Positions 8,570-15,950 of a DNA stretch of 64,000 nucleotides are shown here, one piece after another. A program made the position numbers and the translations under genes. Every line of letters begins with the position of its first letter. Positions within the stretch are counted from its first letter, which is position 1. The stretch comes from Pseudomonas fluorescens (GTDB lineage: Bacteria > Pseudomonadota > Gammaproteobacteria > Pseudomonadales > Pseudomonadaceae), in NCBI RefSeq assembly GCF_902497995.1, contig NZ_CABVII010000013.1, positions 112,084 to 176,083 on the forward strand. The letters run 5' to 3'. The notes beneath the pieces were generated by a model. That model was given only the letters and a program-made list of their open reading frames with translations. It searched no databases and was not told the DNA's origin.

Positions 8570-8845
8570 TTACTTCTTGGCCAACTCCATAATCATCCGC
8601 GACAACAGATAGATCCGCGGTGCCACGCTTTCCACTTCCGCGTATTCCTGCGGCGTATGAATATTGCCGCCGACAATCCCGAACCCATCCAGGGTCGGCG
8701 TCCCCACACCGGCCGAGAGGCTGGCATCCGCCGCCCCGCCACTGCCTTCCTCCGTCAACTTGCGCCCGATTTCGCCGTAGATCCCCTGGGCCATGGCCAT
8801 CCACCGCCCCCCCAGTTTGCTGCGCGACAGCGCGGTGTCGAAGAC
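8570..8845 (-). pseudogene. C-terminal stub of an M20-family metallopeptidase
   Basis: Reading the minus strand, about 90 codons encode GRWMAMAQGIYGEIG, EEGSGGAADASLSAG and GGNIHTPQEYAEVES, ending LSRMIMELAKK. This is the C-terminal end of glutamate-carboxypeptidase-like M20/M25/M40 hydrolases, including the HTPQEY metal-ligand region. The protein should be about 400 residues, but homology stops near 8845 and the 3' end of a diguanylate cyclase gene begins 37 bases further. The first three quarters, including the catalytic core, are missing, and no start or promoter remains. Confidence 0.82.
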
Positions 8846-8881
8846 GGGGCGGCCCCTCCTACAGGGGGCCAGTGCAGGCCT

Positions 8882-9955
8882 TCAGACCGCGTCGAGGAAT
8901 GCGTGACGAGCCCTGCCATCGCCGCAGCAGATGACCCGGTTGCGACCCGTCGTTTTGGCTTCATACAGCGCCTGGTCGGCATCGTTGAGCCAGAAGGTCG
9001 AGTCGGGGTGGGTCGGGTTGAAGGCAGCCAGGCCGATACTCAGACTGACTTTCAGCGCCGGGTTCTGCTCATAGCCCAGCGTGGCGAAGCGATCGCGCAG
9101 GGCGTCCATGGCAGCGGCGGCGCTGGCGAGGGGCAGATCCGGGAGGATCACACAGAATTCATCGCCGCCGTAACGCCCGCAGAGGTCGGCTGCCCGCAGG
9201 TTTTGCTTGAGTATCTTGCTCAGCTGGCGCAACACGATATCCCCGGCGACATGGCCGTAGGTGTCGTTGATGGTTTTGAAATGGTCAATGTCGATCAGTG
9301 CAACCGCCCCGCCCTGATGCTGGCGTTGGCAACGCTGGAATTCGACGTCCAATCGATCCTTCCAGGCGCCGTGATTGAGCAGGCCGGTGAGGCTGTCGGT
9401 GCGGCTCAGGGCGAGCAATTCACGTTTGTGCCGGCCCAGGGTCGTGGCCTGACGGAAACAGATCCAGCCCAGCGCCAACGGATAGAGACTCAGCAGGGGC
9501 AGACAGGCATACAACTGCAACGGGGTGGTCTGCGGGATGAACAGCGGCGTGAAGATCAGCCAGCCTATGCCTATCCCCAACACCTGCGCGACGGTCCCCA
9601 CCAGCAAGAAACGCAGGCCACCGATCGCCACATTGTTCATCGCCATCATCGACAGCGTCGCCGCGCTGGGCAGCGGGTTGAACTGCATGGCGGCGACCCA
9701 GAAACCGCCGAGAAAGGCATCCATGAGGATGTTGCGGTGCTCGGCGTGGAAAGGCACCTTCGCCCGACGTGCCCATTGGTAGGCCACATGCGGCCAGAGG
9801 ACGCCGTTGAGCAGCATCAGCACCCAGACCCACGGTGCCGGATTGAGTGGATACACCGCCGCGCCCACGCACAACAGCCCAAGGGCCAGGCCCAGGATTC
9901 GCGATGTATAGAGCCTCCTGGCCAGTGAAAGTCCTTTTCCTTCCGTTTTTTCCAT
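8882..9955 (-). CDS. Diguanylate cyclase with MASE2 membrane sensor
   Basis: Makes cyclic di-GMP from two GTP at the inner membrane. Residues about 15-170 carry at least five hydrophobic segments and fit the MASE2 sensor family (AdrA-type). A GGDEF domain follows from about residue 183, with the active-site GGDEF at 263-267 and an inhibitory-site RxxD (RAAD, 254-257) five residues before it, so product inhibition is likely. The IDIDHFKTINDTYGH block is complete. The start at 9955 is preceded by GAGG. It stands alone; an effect on adhesion or matrix production is plausible but not shown. Confidence 0.93.
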   Translation of the reverse strand: MEKTEGKGLSLARRLYTSRILGLALGLLCVGAAVYPLNPAPWVWVLMLLNGVLWPHVAYQWARRAKVPFHAEHRNILMDAFLGGFWVAAMQFNPLPSAATLSMMAMNNVAIGGLRFLLVGTVAQVLGIGIGWLIFTPLFIPQTTPLQLYACLPLLSLYPLALGWICFRQATTLGRHKRELLALSRTDSLTGLLNHGAWKDRLDVEFQRCQRQHQGGAVALIDIDHFKTINDTYGHVAGDIVLRQLSKILKQNLRAADLCGRYGGDEFCVILPDLPLASAAAAMDALRDRFATLGYEQNPALKVSLSIGLAAFNPTHPDSTFWLNDADQALYEAKTTGRNRVICCGDGRARHAFLDAV

Positions 9956-10315
9956 AGGGGCCTCTGTGCCTCTGAACGGAACCTGAACACACCGGGGTTG
10001 CAGGCGTGCTGGAAGTCTATCAGGGTAACGTTAAATAGCCATCACCGGCTGGCGGTCGAATACCGTCACTTGCCGGCATTGACCCATTGAAAAACCAGGT
10101 CTGCGCCTATCGAAGTTCGCCCCTGAGCGGAACGGACCTACACTGAAATAATTCAAAGAGAGAGAGGGAGCGCCGTTTGGAAATCCGGAGCTGCCACAGG
10201 TGGTACCAAGCAGGAGCGGTCATGTGATTGCCATGTTTGCGGAGTCCGGTTTCAGCTACCACCGGTTGCCCCCGCCGATCCCATCCTGTCCTGATCAGAT
10301 AGAAGGAAGACGCTG
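9956..10315 (+). other. Intergenic region
   Basis: About 360 bases between the divergent diguanylate cyclase and hydrolase genes. I see no credible gene, hairpin or repeat. Promoters of both flanking genes should lie here. A purine-rich run, AAAGAGAGAGAGGGAG, lies near 10,156-10,171 without an obvious start codon in the right place. Confidence 0.4.
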
Positions 10316-11272
10316 ATGCTTGTGTTGGTTGTCGCAATCGCGGTTTTCGTGGCCTGGAGCTGGTTGAGCTACCCAGCCATCGGGCATTGGCTGTATGACT
10401 TGAACATGGCGGCGGAGGCCAAACTGTATCGCCTGCACAAGCTCGTCGTGCCGATCACGGAAATGACCGTCTCGACCTGGCAAGGCGGACCGTACGAGGC
10501 GTCAAGCAGCGTGCTGATGCTCCACGGTTTCAGTGCCGACAAGAACATCTGGCTGCGCTTTGCCCGGCACTTTGTCGGCAACTATCGGGTGATCATCCCC
10601 GACATTGCCGGTCATGGGGAAACCGGCTTCAAGGCGGGCGGCGGTTACGACATTGCGGTGCAGGCCAAGCGGATGATCCAGTTGCTCGATGTCTGCGGCG
10701 TCGAAAAGGTCCATGTGATCGGCAGCTCCATGGGTGGCTACATGGCGGCGTGGCTGGCAGCCACTTATCCGGATCGCATTGTCTCGGTCGCGCTGATCGA
10801 CCCGGCCGGTGTCACCGCCCCCGAGGTCAGTGACCTGGAGCGGCATCTGACCAAGGGGCACAATCCGTTCCTGATTCATTCGAAAGAAGAATTCCAGCGT
10901 TTCTACGCCATGACCATGGCCCAGCCGCCGTGGGTTCCCGGTGTGGTGCTGGACGCCATTGCCCAGCGCTACGAACACACCTGCGATGAACTGGAAGAAA
11001 TCTTCAGGGATTATCGCGCCAGTGCGCCAATGGAACCGCGGCTCCCCGACATCAGGTGCCCGGCGCTGTTGCTGTGGGGTCGCAAGGACCGCTTGATCGA
11101 TGTCAGCAGTGTGGCCATCTGGAGTAAAGGCATCGACGATCTGCGGGTGGAGATCCTGGAAGGCATCGGCCATCTGCCGATGGTCGAAGACCCTTCGAAC
11201 ACGGCGCGGGTCTATCGGGAGTTTTTGGCATCCCAGCGCTCGGAAAGCCCCCAGGATCAAAGGCTGCACTGA
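10316..11272 (+). CDS. Membrane-anchored alpha/beta hydrolase (lipase/esterase family)
   Basis: A 318-residue protein with an uncleaved N-terminal hydrophobic anchor (LVLVVAIAVFVAWSWL). An alpha/beta hydrolase domain follows: LMLHGFSADKNIWLRFARH (oxyanion loop), nucleophile elbow GSSMGGYMAA near residue 138, Asp in LLLWGRKDRLIDV and His in GIGHLPMVEDP. The order and spacing fit a Ser-Asp-His triad. The start at 10316 follows AAGGAAG. Members in Pseudomonas are annotated as lipases or esterases; the true substrate is not visible. Confidence 0.85.
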   Translation: MLVLVVAIAVFVAWSWLSYPAIGHWLYDLNMAAEAKLYRLHKLVVPITEMTVSTWQGGPYEASSSVLMLHGFSADKNIWLRFARHFVGNYRVIIPDIAGHGETGFKAGGGYDIAVQAKRMIQLLDVCGVEKVHVIGSSMGGYMAAWLAATYPDRIVSVALIDPAGVTAPEVSDLERHLTKGHNPFLIHSKEEFQRFYAMTMAQPPWVPGVVLDAIAQRYEHTCDELEEIFRDYRASAPMEPRLPDIRCPALLLWGRKDRLIDVSSVAIWSKGIDDLRVEILEGIGHLPMVEDPSNTARVYREFLASQRSESPQDQRLH

Positions 11273-11384
11273 GCAAACAGTCCTTGGAAGAATGAAGTCC
11301 GGAAGATTCTTCGTTTGTCGGCGGCGCTGAAGGCTGCGATCTTTTCCCTCATCCTTCACGTCACCGCGCCAGGAATCCTTTTTC

Positions 11385-12758
11385 ATGAGCCACCCGAACT
11401 TCGTCAGCCCTGACCTGATCCGCCAACGCTTCTCCAAAGCGATGTCCGACATGTACCGCGAAGAAGTGCCGTTGTATGGCGCGCTGATGGAATTGGTGGA
11501 ACAGACCAACCGCCATGTGCTGGACAGTGATCCGCAGATCGCGCGCCAGTTGAACGGCACTGGCGAAATTGAACGGCTGGACCTGGAGCGCCATGGTGCG
11601 ATCCGCGTCGGCACCGCCGGTGAACTCGCCACGCTCGCCCGGCTGTTCGCGGTCATGGGCATGCAGCCGGTGGGTTATTACGACCTGACCCCGGCCGGCG
11701 TACCGGTACATTCCACTGCATTCCGTGCCGTGCATGAAGCGGCCTTGCAGGTCAGCCCGTTTCGCGTGTTCACCTCGCTGCTGCGCCTGGAACTGATCGA
11801 AGACCTGGAACTGCGAGCCTTCGCCCAGTCGGTACTGGACAAACGTTCGATTTTCACTCCGGCAGCGCTGATACTCATCGAACGCGCCGAACGCCAGGGC
11901 GGCCTGACCGAGCAGCAAGCCCAAGACTTCGTCGAACAGGCCCTGGAAACTTTCCGCTGGCACCACAGCGCCACCGTCACCGCCGATCAGTACCAGAAAC
12001 TCAGCGCCCAGCATCGCCTGATCGCCGACGTGGTGGCGTTCAAAGGCCCGCACATCAATCACCTGACACCGCGCACCCTGGACATCGACAGGGTCCAGGC
12101 GCAAATGCCCGCCCGCGGTATCACGCCCAAAGCGGTCATCGAAGGTCCGCCCCGCCGTCAGTGCCCGATCCTGTTGCGCCAAACCAGTTTCAAGGCCCTG
12201 GACGAACCTGTCGCCTTCACCGATCAAGCCGACACTTGCGGCAGCCACAGTGCCCGCTTCGGTGAAATCGAACAGCGCGGTGCCGCGCTCACTCCCAAGG
12301 GCCGTGCGCTTTACGACCGCCTGCTCAATGCCGCCCGGGATGAACTCAAGGACTTTCCAAACGAAGCCAACGCGGCCCGCTACAACGAACTGATGGCGCA
12401 GCACTTCGGCGAATTTCCTGACACCTATGAGGGCATGCGCCAACAGGACCTGGCGTACTTTCGCTATTTCGTCACGGAAAAAGCCGTGGGGGCGAACGAG
12501 CTGAAATCCTTTTCTCTGGAAGATCTGCTCAGCGGCGGTTATTTGCGGGTTGAACCGCTGGTATATGAAGATTTCCTGCCGGTCAGTGCGGCGGGGATTT
12601 TTCAATCGAACCTGGGAGATGCGGCGCAAACCCACTACGGGGTGCATTCGAACCGGCAGGCGTTCGAGAAGGCGCTGGGGCGACCGACCATCGATGAGTT
12701 GGGGTTGTATGCCGAGACGCAACGGCGTTCGATCGAGGCGTGTTTCGCCGCGTTGTAG
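11385..12758 (+). CDS. hglS: 2-oxoadipate dioxygenase/decarboxylase (HglS, DUF1338)
   Basis: An Fe(II) enzyme of D-lysine/2-aminoadipate breakdown that converts 2-oxoadipate to D-2-hydroxyglutarate. It has 457 residues, the normal length. His70 (LERHGAIR), Arg74, His226 (HINHLTPR) and Glu294 (RFGEIEQRG) fall at the positions I recall for the metal and substrate ligands of the P. putida enzyme. AIRVGTAGELATLARLFAVMG is the vicinal-oxygen-chelate-like part. The start at 11385 follows CAGGAA by 7 bases. The neighbouring genes do not belong to lysine catabolism. Confidence 0.92.
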   Translation: MSHPNFVSPDLIRQRFSKAMSDMYREEVPLYGALMELVEQTNRHVLDSDPQIARQLNGTGEIERLDLERHGAIRVGTAGELATLARLFAVMGMQPVGYYDLTPAGVPVHSTAFRAVHEAALQVSPFRVFTSLLRLELIEDLELRAFAQSVLDKRSIFTPAALILIERAERQGGLTEQQAQDFVEQALETFRWHHSATVTADQYQKLSAQHRLIADVVAFKGPHINHLTPRTLDIDRVQAQMPARGITPKAVIEGPPRRQCPILLRQTSFKALDEPVAFTDQADTCGSHSARFGEIEQRGAALTPKGRALYDRLLNAARDELKDFPNEANAARYNELMAQHFGEFPDTYEGMRQQDLAYFRYFVTEKAVGANELKSFSLEDLLSGGYLRVEPLVYEDFLPVSAAGIFQSNLGDAAQTHYGVHSNRQAFEKALGRPTIDELGLYAETQRRSIEACFAAL

Positions 12759-12780
12759 GAACCAGCGGTATGCATATGAT

Positions 12781-12888
12781 CCTGTAGGAGCGAGGCTTGC
12801 CCGCGAAGGCGGCCTCAAGCCTTGCACCGTCCATGAAGACGCCTTCGCCGGCAAGTCGGAGCGCCGCACCGCTGACTCCTACAGGGCT
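12781..12888. repeat. Diverged REP pair
   Basis: CTGTAGGAGCGAGGCTTGCC at 12783-12802 is followed by a facing, diverged copy ending CTCCTACAGG near 12888, with GCCTTCGCCGGCAAG between them. The arms are imperfect, unlike the pair at 8421. It separates the convergent hglS-like and DJ-1/PfpI genes. Confidence 0.8.
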
Positions 12889-12902
12889 GCGATCTTTTGA
12901 TC

Positions 12903-13580
12903 TTATTTCAGCCTCGCCAAAAGAGCCTCGGCAGTAGCCTCGGAAGACGCCGGATTCTGCCCGGTCAGCAGCGGACCATCCGTCACTACATAACTCGCCC
13001 AGTCATCGGCCTTGGAGTAAATACCACCCTTCTCCTTGAGCATATCCTCCACCAGAAACGGCACGACATCCGTCAGTTGCACCGCTTCCTCCTCGGTATT
13101 GGTAAAGCCCGTCACGCGCTTGCCCTTGACCAGCGGCCGACCATCCGCATCCTTGACGTGACGCAACACACCCGGCGCGTGGCAGACCGCCGCGACCGGT
13201 TTACCGGCCTGCTGCAGCGCCTCGATCAGCGCGATCGAATTCTGGTCTTCGGTCAAATCCCACAGGGGGCCATGGCCTCCCGGATAGAACACCGCGTCAT
13301 AATCTTCGGCTCTCACACTGCTCAACAACGCAGTAGACGCCAAGGCGGACTGGGCGGCGGAGTCCTTGCGAAAGCGCTCGGTGGCCGCGGTTTGCGCATC
13401 CGGCTCGTCGCTTTTCGGGTCCAGGGGGGGCTGGCCGCCCTTGGGCGAGACTAGGGTCAACTGAGCGCCGGCATCCTTGAACACGTAATACGGTGCGGCG
13501 AACTCTTCCAGCCAGAAGCCGGTTTTCTTGCCGGTGTCACCCAATTGATCGTGGGACGTTAGAACCATCAGGATTTTCAT
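12903..13580 (-). CDS. DJ-1/PfpI family protein (Hsp31-type glyoxalase III / deglycase-like)
   Basis: A 225-residue cytosolic type-1 glutamine-amidotransferase-like protein. The family acts on methylglyoxal or damaged proteins. Visible features are the start MKILMVLTSHDQLGDTGKKT with the Glu-containing GFWLEEFAAPY, the YPGGHGPLWDL loop, and the nucleophile elbow AAVCHAPGVL near residue 133 with Cys followed by His. The start at 13580 is preceded by a weak GAG. In-frame codons upstream to 13736 lack support. It is a single-gene unit. Confidence 0.88.
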   Translation of the reverse strand: MKILMVLTSHDQLGDTGKKTGFWLEEFAAPYYVFKDAGAQLTLVSPKGGQPPLDPKSDEPDAQTAATERFRKDSAAQSALASTALLSSVRAEDYDAVFYPGGHGPLWDLTEDQNSIALIEALQQAGKPVAAVCHAPGVLRHVKDADGRPLVKGKRVTGFTNTEEEAVQLTDVVPFLVEDMLKEKGGIYSKADDWASYVVTDGPLLTGQNPASSEATAEALLARLK

Positions 13581-13783
13581 GTCGTTCTCACTCCATTTCA
13601 GGATTTTCCCATGCTGAACCGCAAGGGGGACCTGTTGTGATGGACCCTTCACGGTACCCGTTTGTTTCACTTGTCGCTCGCGAGAACTGAGTGATGGCGC
13701 ATGGCCCGGATGCGAGCCAGGTTGCGCAATTGCCAAGCTATAAAAGAACGTGTTTGCTGCTGCGCACCAAGGTCTTCAGTTGA

Positions 13784-13811
13784 GTGCAACAAATTGCACA
13801 ATGCCGTGCAA
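13784..13811. promoter_or_regulatory. Palindromic operator-like site with a repeated half-site
   Basis: GTGCAA-CAAA-TTGCAC at 13784-13799 is a perfect 6-bp-arm palindrome. A further GTGCAA half-site lies at 13806-13811. Their clustering in a gene-poor stretch suggests a regulator binding site. The regulator and target are unknown; the nearest downstream transcript candidate ends at the terminator at 13965-13997. Confidence 0.4.
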
Positions 13812-13879
13812 CTTCTAGCGCACTTGCGGAAAACCTTCTGAATAACATTCTGAATGCGGGTGATCTGGCCGCTATATTT

Positions 13880-13999
13880 TGGTGCGTTATCCAAATGAAT
13901 GAGATGCCCATAGCGTGGCAAGAAATACATTCATCTATAGCAGCAGAAGAATAGATCGCTCAATAAAAATGGGCGACTATGACGGTCGCCCATTTTTCA
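13880..13999 (+). ncRNA. Candidate small RNA ending in a strong terminator
   Basis: No protein gene leads into the perfect terminator at 13965-13997 on either strand. Upstream, ATGAATG (13895-13901) and CATTCAT (13928-13934) can form a 7-bp stem. A TATATT sequence at about 13873-13878 could be a -10 element. The transcript start is a guess. The element could equally be the end of a lost gene. Confidence 0.3.
13965..13997. terminator. Rho-independent terminator, 13-bp perfect stem
   Basis: AAAAATGGGCGAC (13965-13977) pairs exactly with GTCGCCCATTTTT (13985-13997) around a 7-base loop. T runs on both strands make it bidirectional. No adjacent gene obviously needs it. Confidence 0.8.
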
Positions 14000-14032
14000 T
14001 GATGGAACTTCTAACATGTTGCTACATAAGGT

Positions 14033-14096
14033 GTTCGCCCAGTGTAGGGGCCTCGGCAATCCATGCACTGGTAAAGAGCCCTGACACTGGGCGAAC
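14033..14096. repeat. Long-looped 13-bp inverted repeat
   Basis: GTTCGCCCAGTGT (14033-14045) and ACACTGGGCGAAC (14084-14096) are exact reverse complements. AGGG next to the left arm can pair with CCCT near the right arm, lengthening the stem. It ends 13 bases before the start codon of the small ORF at 14110, so in the mRNA it would form a large 5' structure. The arm orientation (GTT first, AAC last) does not fit an integron attC site. Confidence 0.7.
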
Positions 14097-14109
14097 GGGA
14101 GGTATTTTA

Positions 14110-14226
14110 ATGGAACTTCACGAATATGTCCGTATATGTGAACATGAAATTTTTGAAACATCCTGTTTAAATGTCAACCTAAATATCATTACATACGCCG
14201 CTCAAACTCACCAGTTCGATCATTAA
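14110..14226 (+). CDS. Small hypothetical protein, 38 residues
   Basis: The ATG at 14110 is preceded by the strong ribosome-binding site GGGAGG at 14097-14102. The peptide (MELHEYVRICEHEIFETSC at its start) is acidic, has two Cys, and uses AT-rich codons unlike its neighbours, which points to foreign origin. It is not a membrane peptide, so a classical type I toxin is unlikely. I do not recognise a family. The upstream hairpin at 14033-14096 could control its translation. Confidence 0.45.
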   Translation: MELHEYVRICEHEIFETSCLNVNLNIITYAAQTHQFDH

Positions 14227-14261
14227 CCGATCTTATACAGAAAAGTTGTACAACATACTCG

Positions 14262-14297
14262 GCCAACATACTGACACGTCACTGTCTGTATGTTGGC
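14262..14297. repeat. Inverted repeat GCCAACATAC / GTATGTTGGC
   Basis: A 10-bp perfect arm pair (14262-14271 and 14288-14297), with four more inner pairs (GACA/TGTC) after one mismatch. There is no T run, so it is not a normal terminator. It lies upstream of the antitoxin gene and could be an operator or a boundary repeat. Confidence 0.55.
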
Positions 14298-14364
14298 AAT
14301 AAGCCATCCTTCAGAATCCTCCGAACTTCATTTCCAGGTCCGTGCCGACGAACACAGACCTTGC

Positions 14365-14547
14365 TCAGGGAGTATTCGCCGTTTCCTGCGCGATGGATTC
14401 GCCGCTGTCGGCGCCTTTACCGCTGTCCTTGCGCCGGGTCGGATCGGTGGGGCGCAGCAGGTCGGCATAATGGGCCTCAGCGGTTAATAGGTGTCGCTGC
14501 GCACCGTTCAGCCGCCCGGGGGTTGCAAGGCCTTCCCCGCAGAGTTA
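14365..14547 (-). pseudogene. Possible 3' remnant of an unidentified gene
   Basis: On the minus strand an open frame reads GLATPGRLNGAQRHL, then TAEAHYADLLRPTDPTRRKD, and ends SIAQETANTP with a TGA at 14365-14367. Composition and codon use look protein-coding rather than random. The frame is closed upstream by a TAA near 14548, and there is no start or ribosome-binding site. I cannot name the family. It may be the tail of a gene cut when the toxin-antitoxin module inserted. Confidence 0.25.
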
Positions 14548-14598
14548 GATTGGATATGTGCAAATACCTGTCGCGCCAATATCTTTCAGGAGGTCGTC

Positions 14599-15261
14599 AT
14601 GACCACTACGGTCGAATCGATAGAGATCCGGCAGAAACCCCGACCTGCCGGGGTTGCCGACTCTCAATCCGAAGACAGCGAAAGGGTCGTCATTACCCTC
14701 AGGGCACCAACACACGAGTCGGTGCAGGCATACATCCTTTCCCTCGAAATGCTAACCGCAGCCTTTCGTTGTCAGCTGCAACCTGTCCCGGAGGAAACTA
14801 TCTCGACAATAGTCTCCCTGTGCGTGCCGAAAAAGCCGGTCACCTCCACACTTCTGCGCGAAGCAAAGATGCTGGTCCAGGCGAAGACCGAGATCCTCCA
14901 CAGCAATGACTGGATTACCGCGCACGAAATCGCCGAGCTTGCCCAGTTCAAGTCGAGCAACCCCAGTTCTCAGCCGAACAAATGGAAGCTCAGTGGCAAG
15001 ATTTTCGCCCTGCGTCATGAAGGGGTCGATTACTTCCCGATCTACGGGTTGGACCCCGCGCACGGCTTCCGACCTTTCGCCAGGCTTGGGAGTGTGATTT
15101 CGACACTGGCATCCATGAAAGACGGTTGGGGAATGGCCTTCTGGTTTGCAACGCCCAACAGCTATTTGGGCGGCAAGCGTCCAAAAGACCTGCTCCAGAC
15201 CGACCCACAAGGCGTGCAAGAAGCGGCTGAGGACGAGGTAGCCGGGGTCATCCATGGTTGA
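14599..15261 (+). CDS. Antitoxin of a RES toxin module (ParS/Xre/MbcA-type C-terminal domain)
   Basis: A 220-residue protein. The C-terminal stretch SMKDGWGMAFWFATPNSYLGG and RPKDLLQTDPQGVQEAAE matches the toxin-binding ParS/DUF2384 domain of Xre-type antitoxins. The middle (SNDWITAHEIAELAQFKSSN, then KIFALRHEGVDYFPIYGLDP) may be a variant DNA-binding region. The first 45 residues look disordered. The start at 14599 has CAGGAGGT 5 bases upstream. It overlaps the toxin gene by 8 bases, the normal tight coupling for such pairs. Autoregulation is likely by analogy. Confidence 0.85.
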   Translation: MTTTVESIEIRQKPRPAGVADSQSEDSERVVITLRAPTHESVQAYILSLEMLTAAFRCQLQPVPEETISTIVSLCVPKKPVTSTLLREAKMLVQAKTEILHSNDWITAHEIAELAQFKSSNPSSQPNKWKLSGKIFALRHEGVDYFPIYGLDPAHGFRPFARLGSVISTLASMKDGWGMAFWFATPNSYLGGKRPKDLLQTDPQGVQEAAEDEVAGVIHG

Positions 15262-15907
15262 AAGGCTGCCAAAGCACCCACCTGCTCCCGGCGAACACAT
15301 TCAGGTGCGCCTGACCACCATCAAGGCCGGCCGGGTGCTGCATCGCTTTCACATTAATGAATTCCAGGCGACGGATTTCAATGGCACCGACAAAGGAAAT
15401 GCGAGATTCAGCCCGATCCGGAACGCTCTGGGCGAGATCATCCCCACGCTGTATGGGGGCAGTACATTCGACTGCGCGGCTATGGAGACCGTATTCCGCG
15501 ATGTGACCTATGAACCCCCGCCGAAGTATTACCAAAAAGCAAAGCTCGCCGGGTTCATGTATTCAAACGTCCTGGTCGTTGAAGAGCTATCTGTGGTGGA
15601 TCTGTCCTCCAAAGCCTTGCGGTCACTGAACATAACCCGCAACGAGCTGATCGACACCGAAAAGAACATGTACCCGACAACGCGCCTATGGGCCGAGGCA
15701 ATTCACGCATCAGTGCCTGACGCGCAGGGCCTACGTTGGATTTCGCGGCAGGACGATACGGCAGAAGCCGTTGTGCTATTCGGCGACAGGATCGGACCAA
15801 CCGCCCTCGTCCAGCATGGCCGCAGCTTGGATGTGGTCAATGACGAGGACGCCTACAACTGGCTACTGGACCTGGCCGAGGTCATTGGTGTGCGAATAGT
15901 GCCCTGA
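15254..15907 (+). CDS. RES-domain toxin (NAD+-degrading family)
   Basis: A 217-residue protein with the RES fold. The conserved Arg is in GRVLHRFH, Ser in ARFSPIRNALG, Glu in CAAMETVFRDV, and the C-terminal LDLAEVIGVRIVP is typical. Characterised family members phosphorolyse or hydrolyse NAD+ and arrest growth until bound by the cognate antitoxin. It starts inside the antitoxin 3' end. It is somewhat longer than the shortest family members, with an N-terminal extension of about 25 residues. Confidence 0.88.
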   Translation: MVERLPKHPPAPGEHIQVRLTTIKAGRVLHRFHINEFQATDFNGTDKGNARFSPIRNALGEIIPTLYGGSTFDCAAMETVFRDVTYEPPPKYYQKAKLAGFMYSNVLVVEELSVVDLSSKALRSLNITRNELIDTEKNMYPTTRLWAEAIHASVPDAQGLRWISRQDDTAEAVVLFGDRIGPTALVQHGRSLDVVNDEDAYNWLLDLAEVIGVRIVP

Positions 15908-15950
15908 CAAATGTTGGCCAACGAGTTCTGAAGACGGTATCTACATGAGC

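Noticed and set aside
14033..14096. Integron attC site
   Set aside because: The arms start GTT and end AAC, the reverse of the RYYYAAC...GTTRRRY layout, and no integrase is present.
13915..14226. A 103-codon gene starting at 13915
   Set aside because: The frame runs straight through a perfect rho-independent terminator and has no ribosome-binding site. The inner ATG at 14110 is far better supported.
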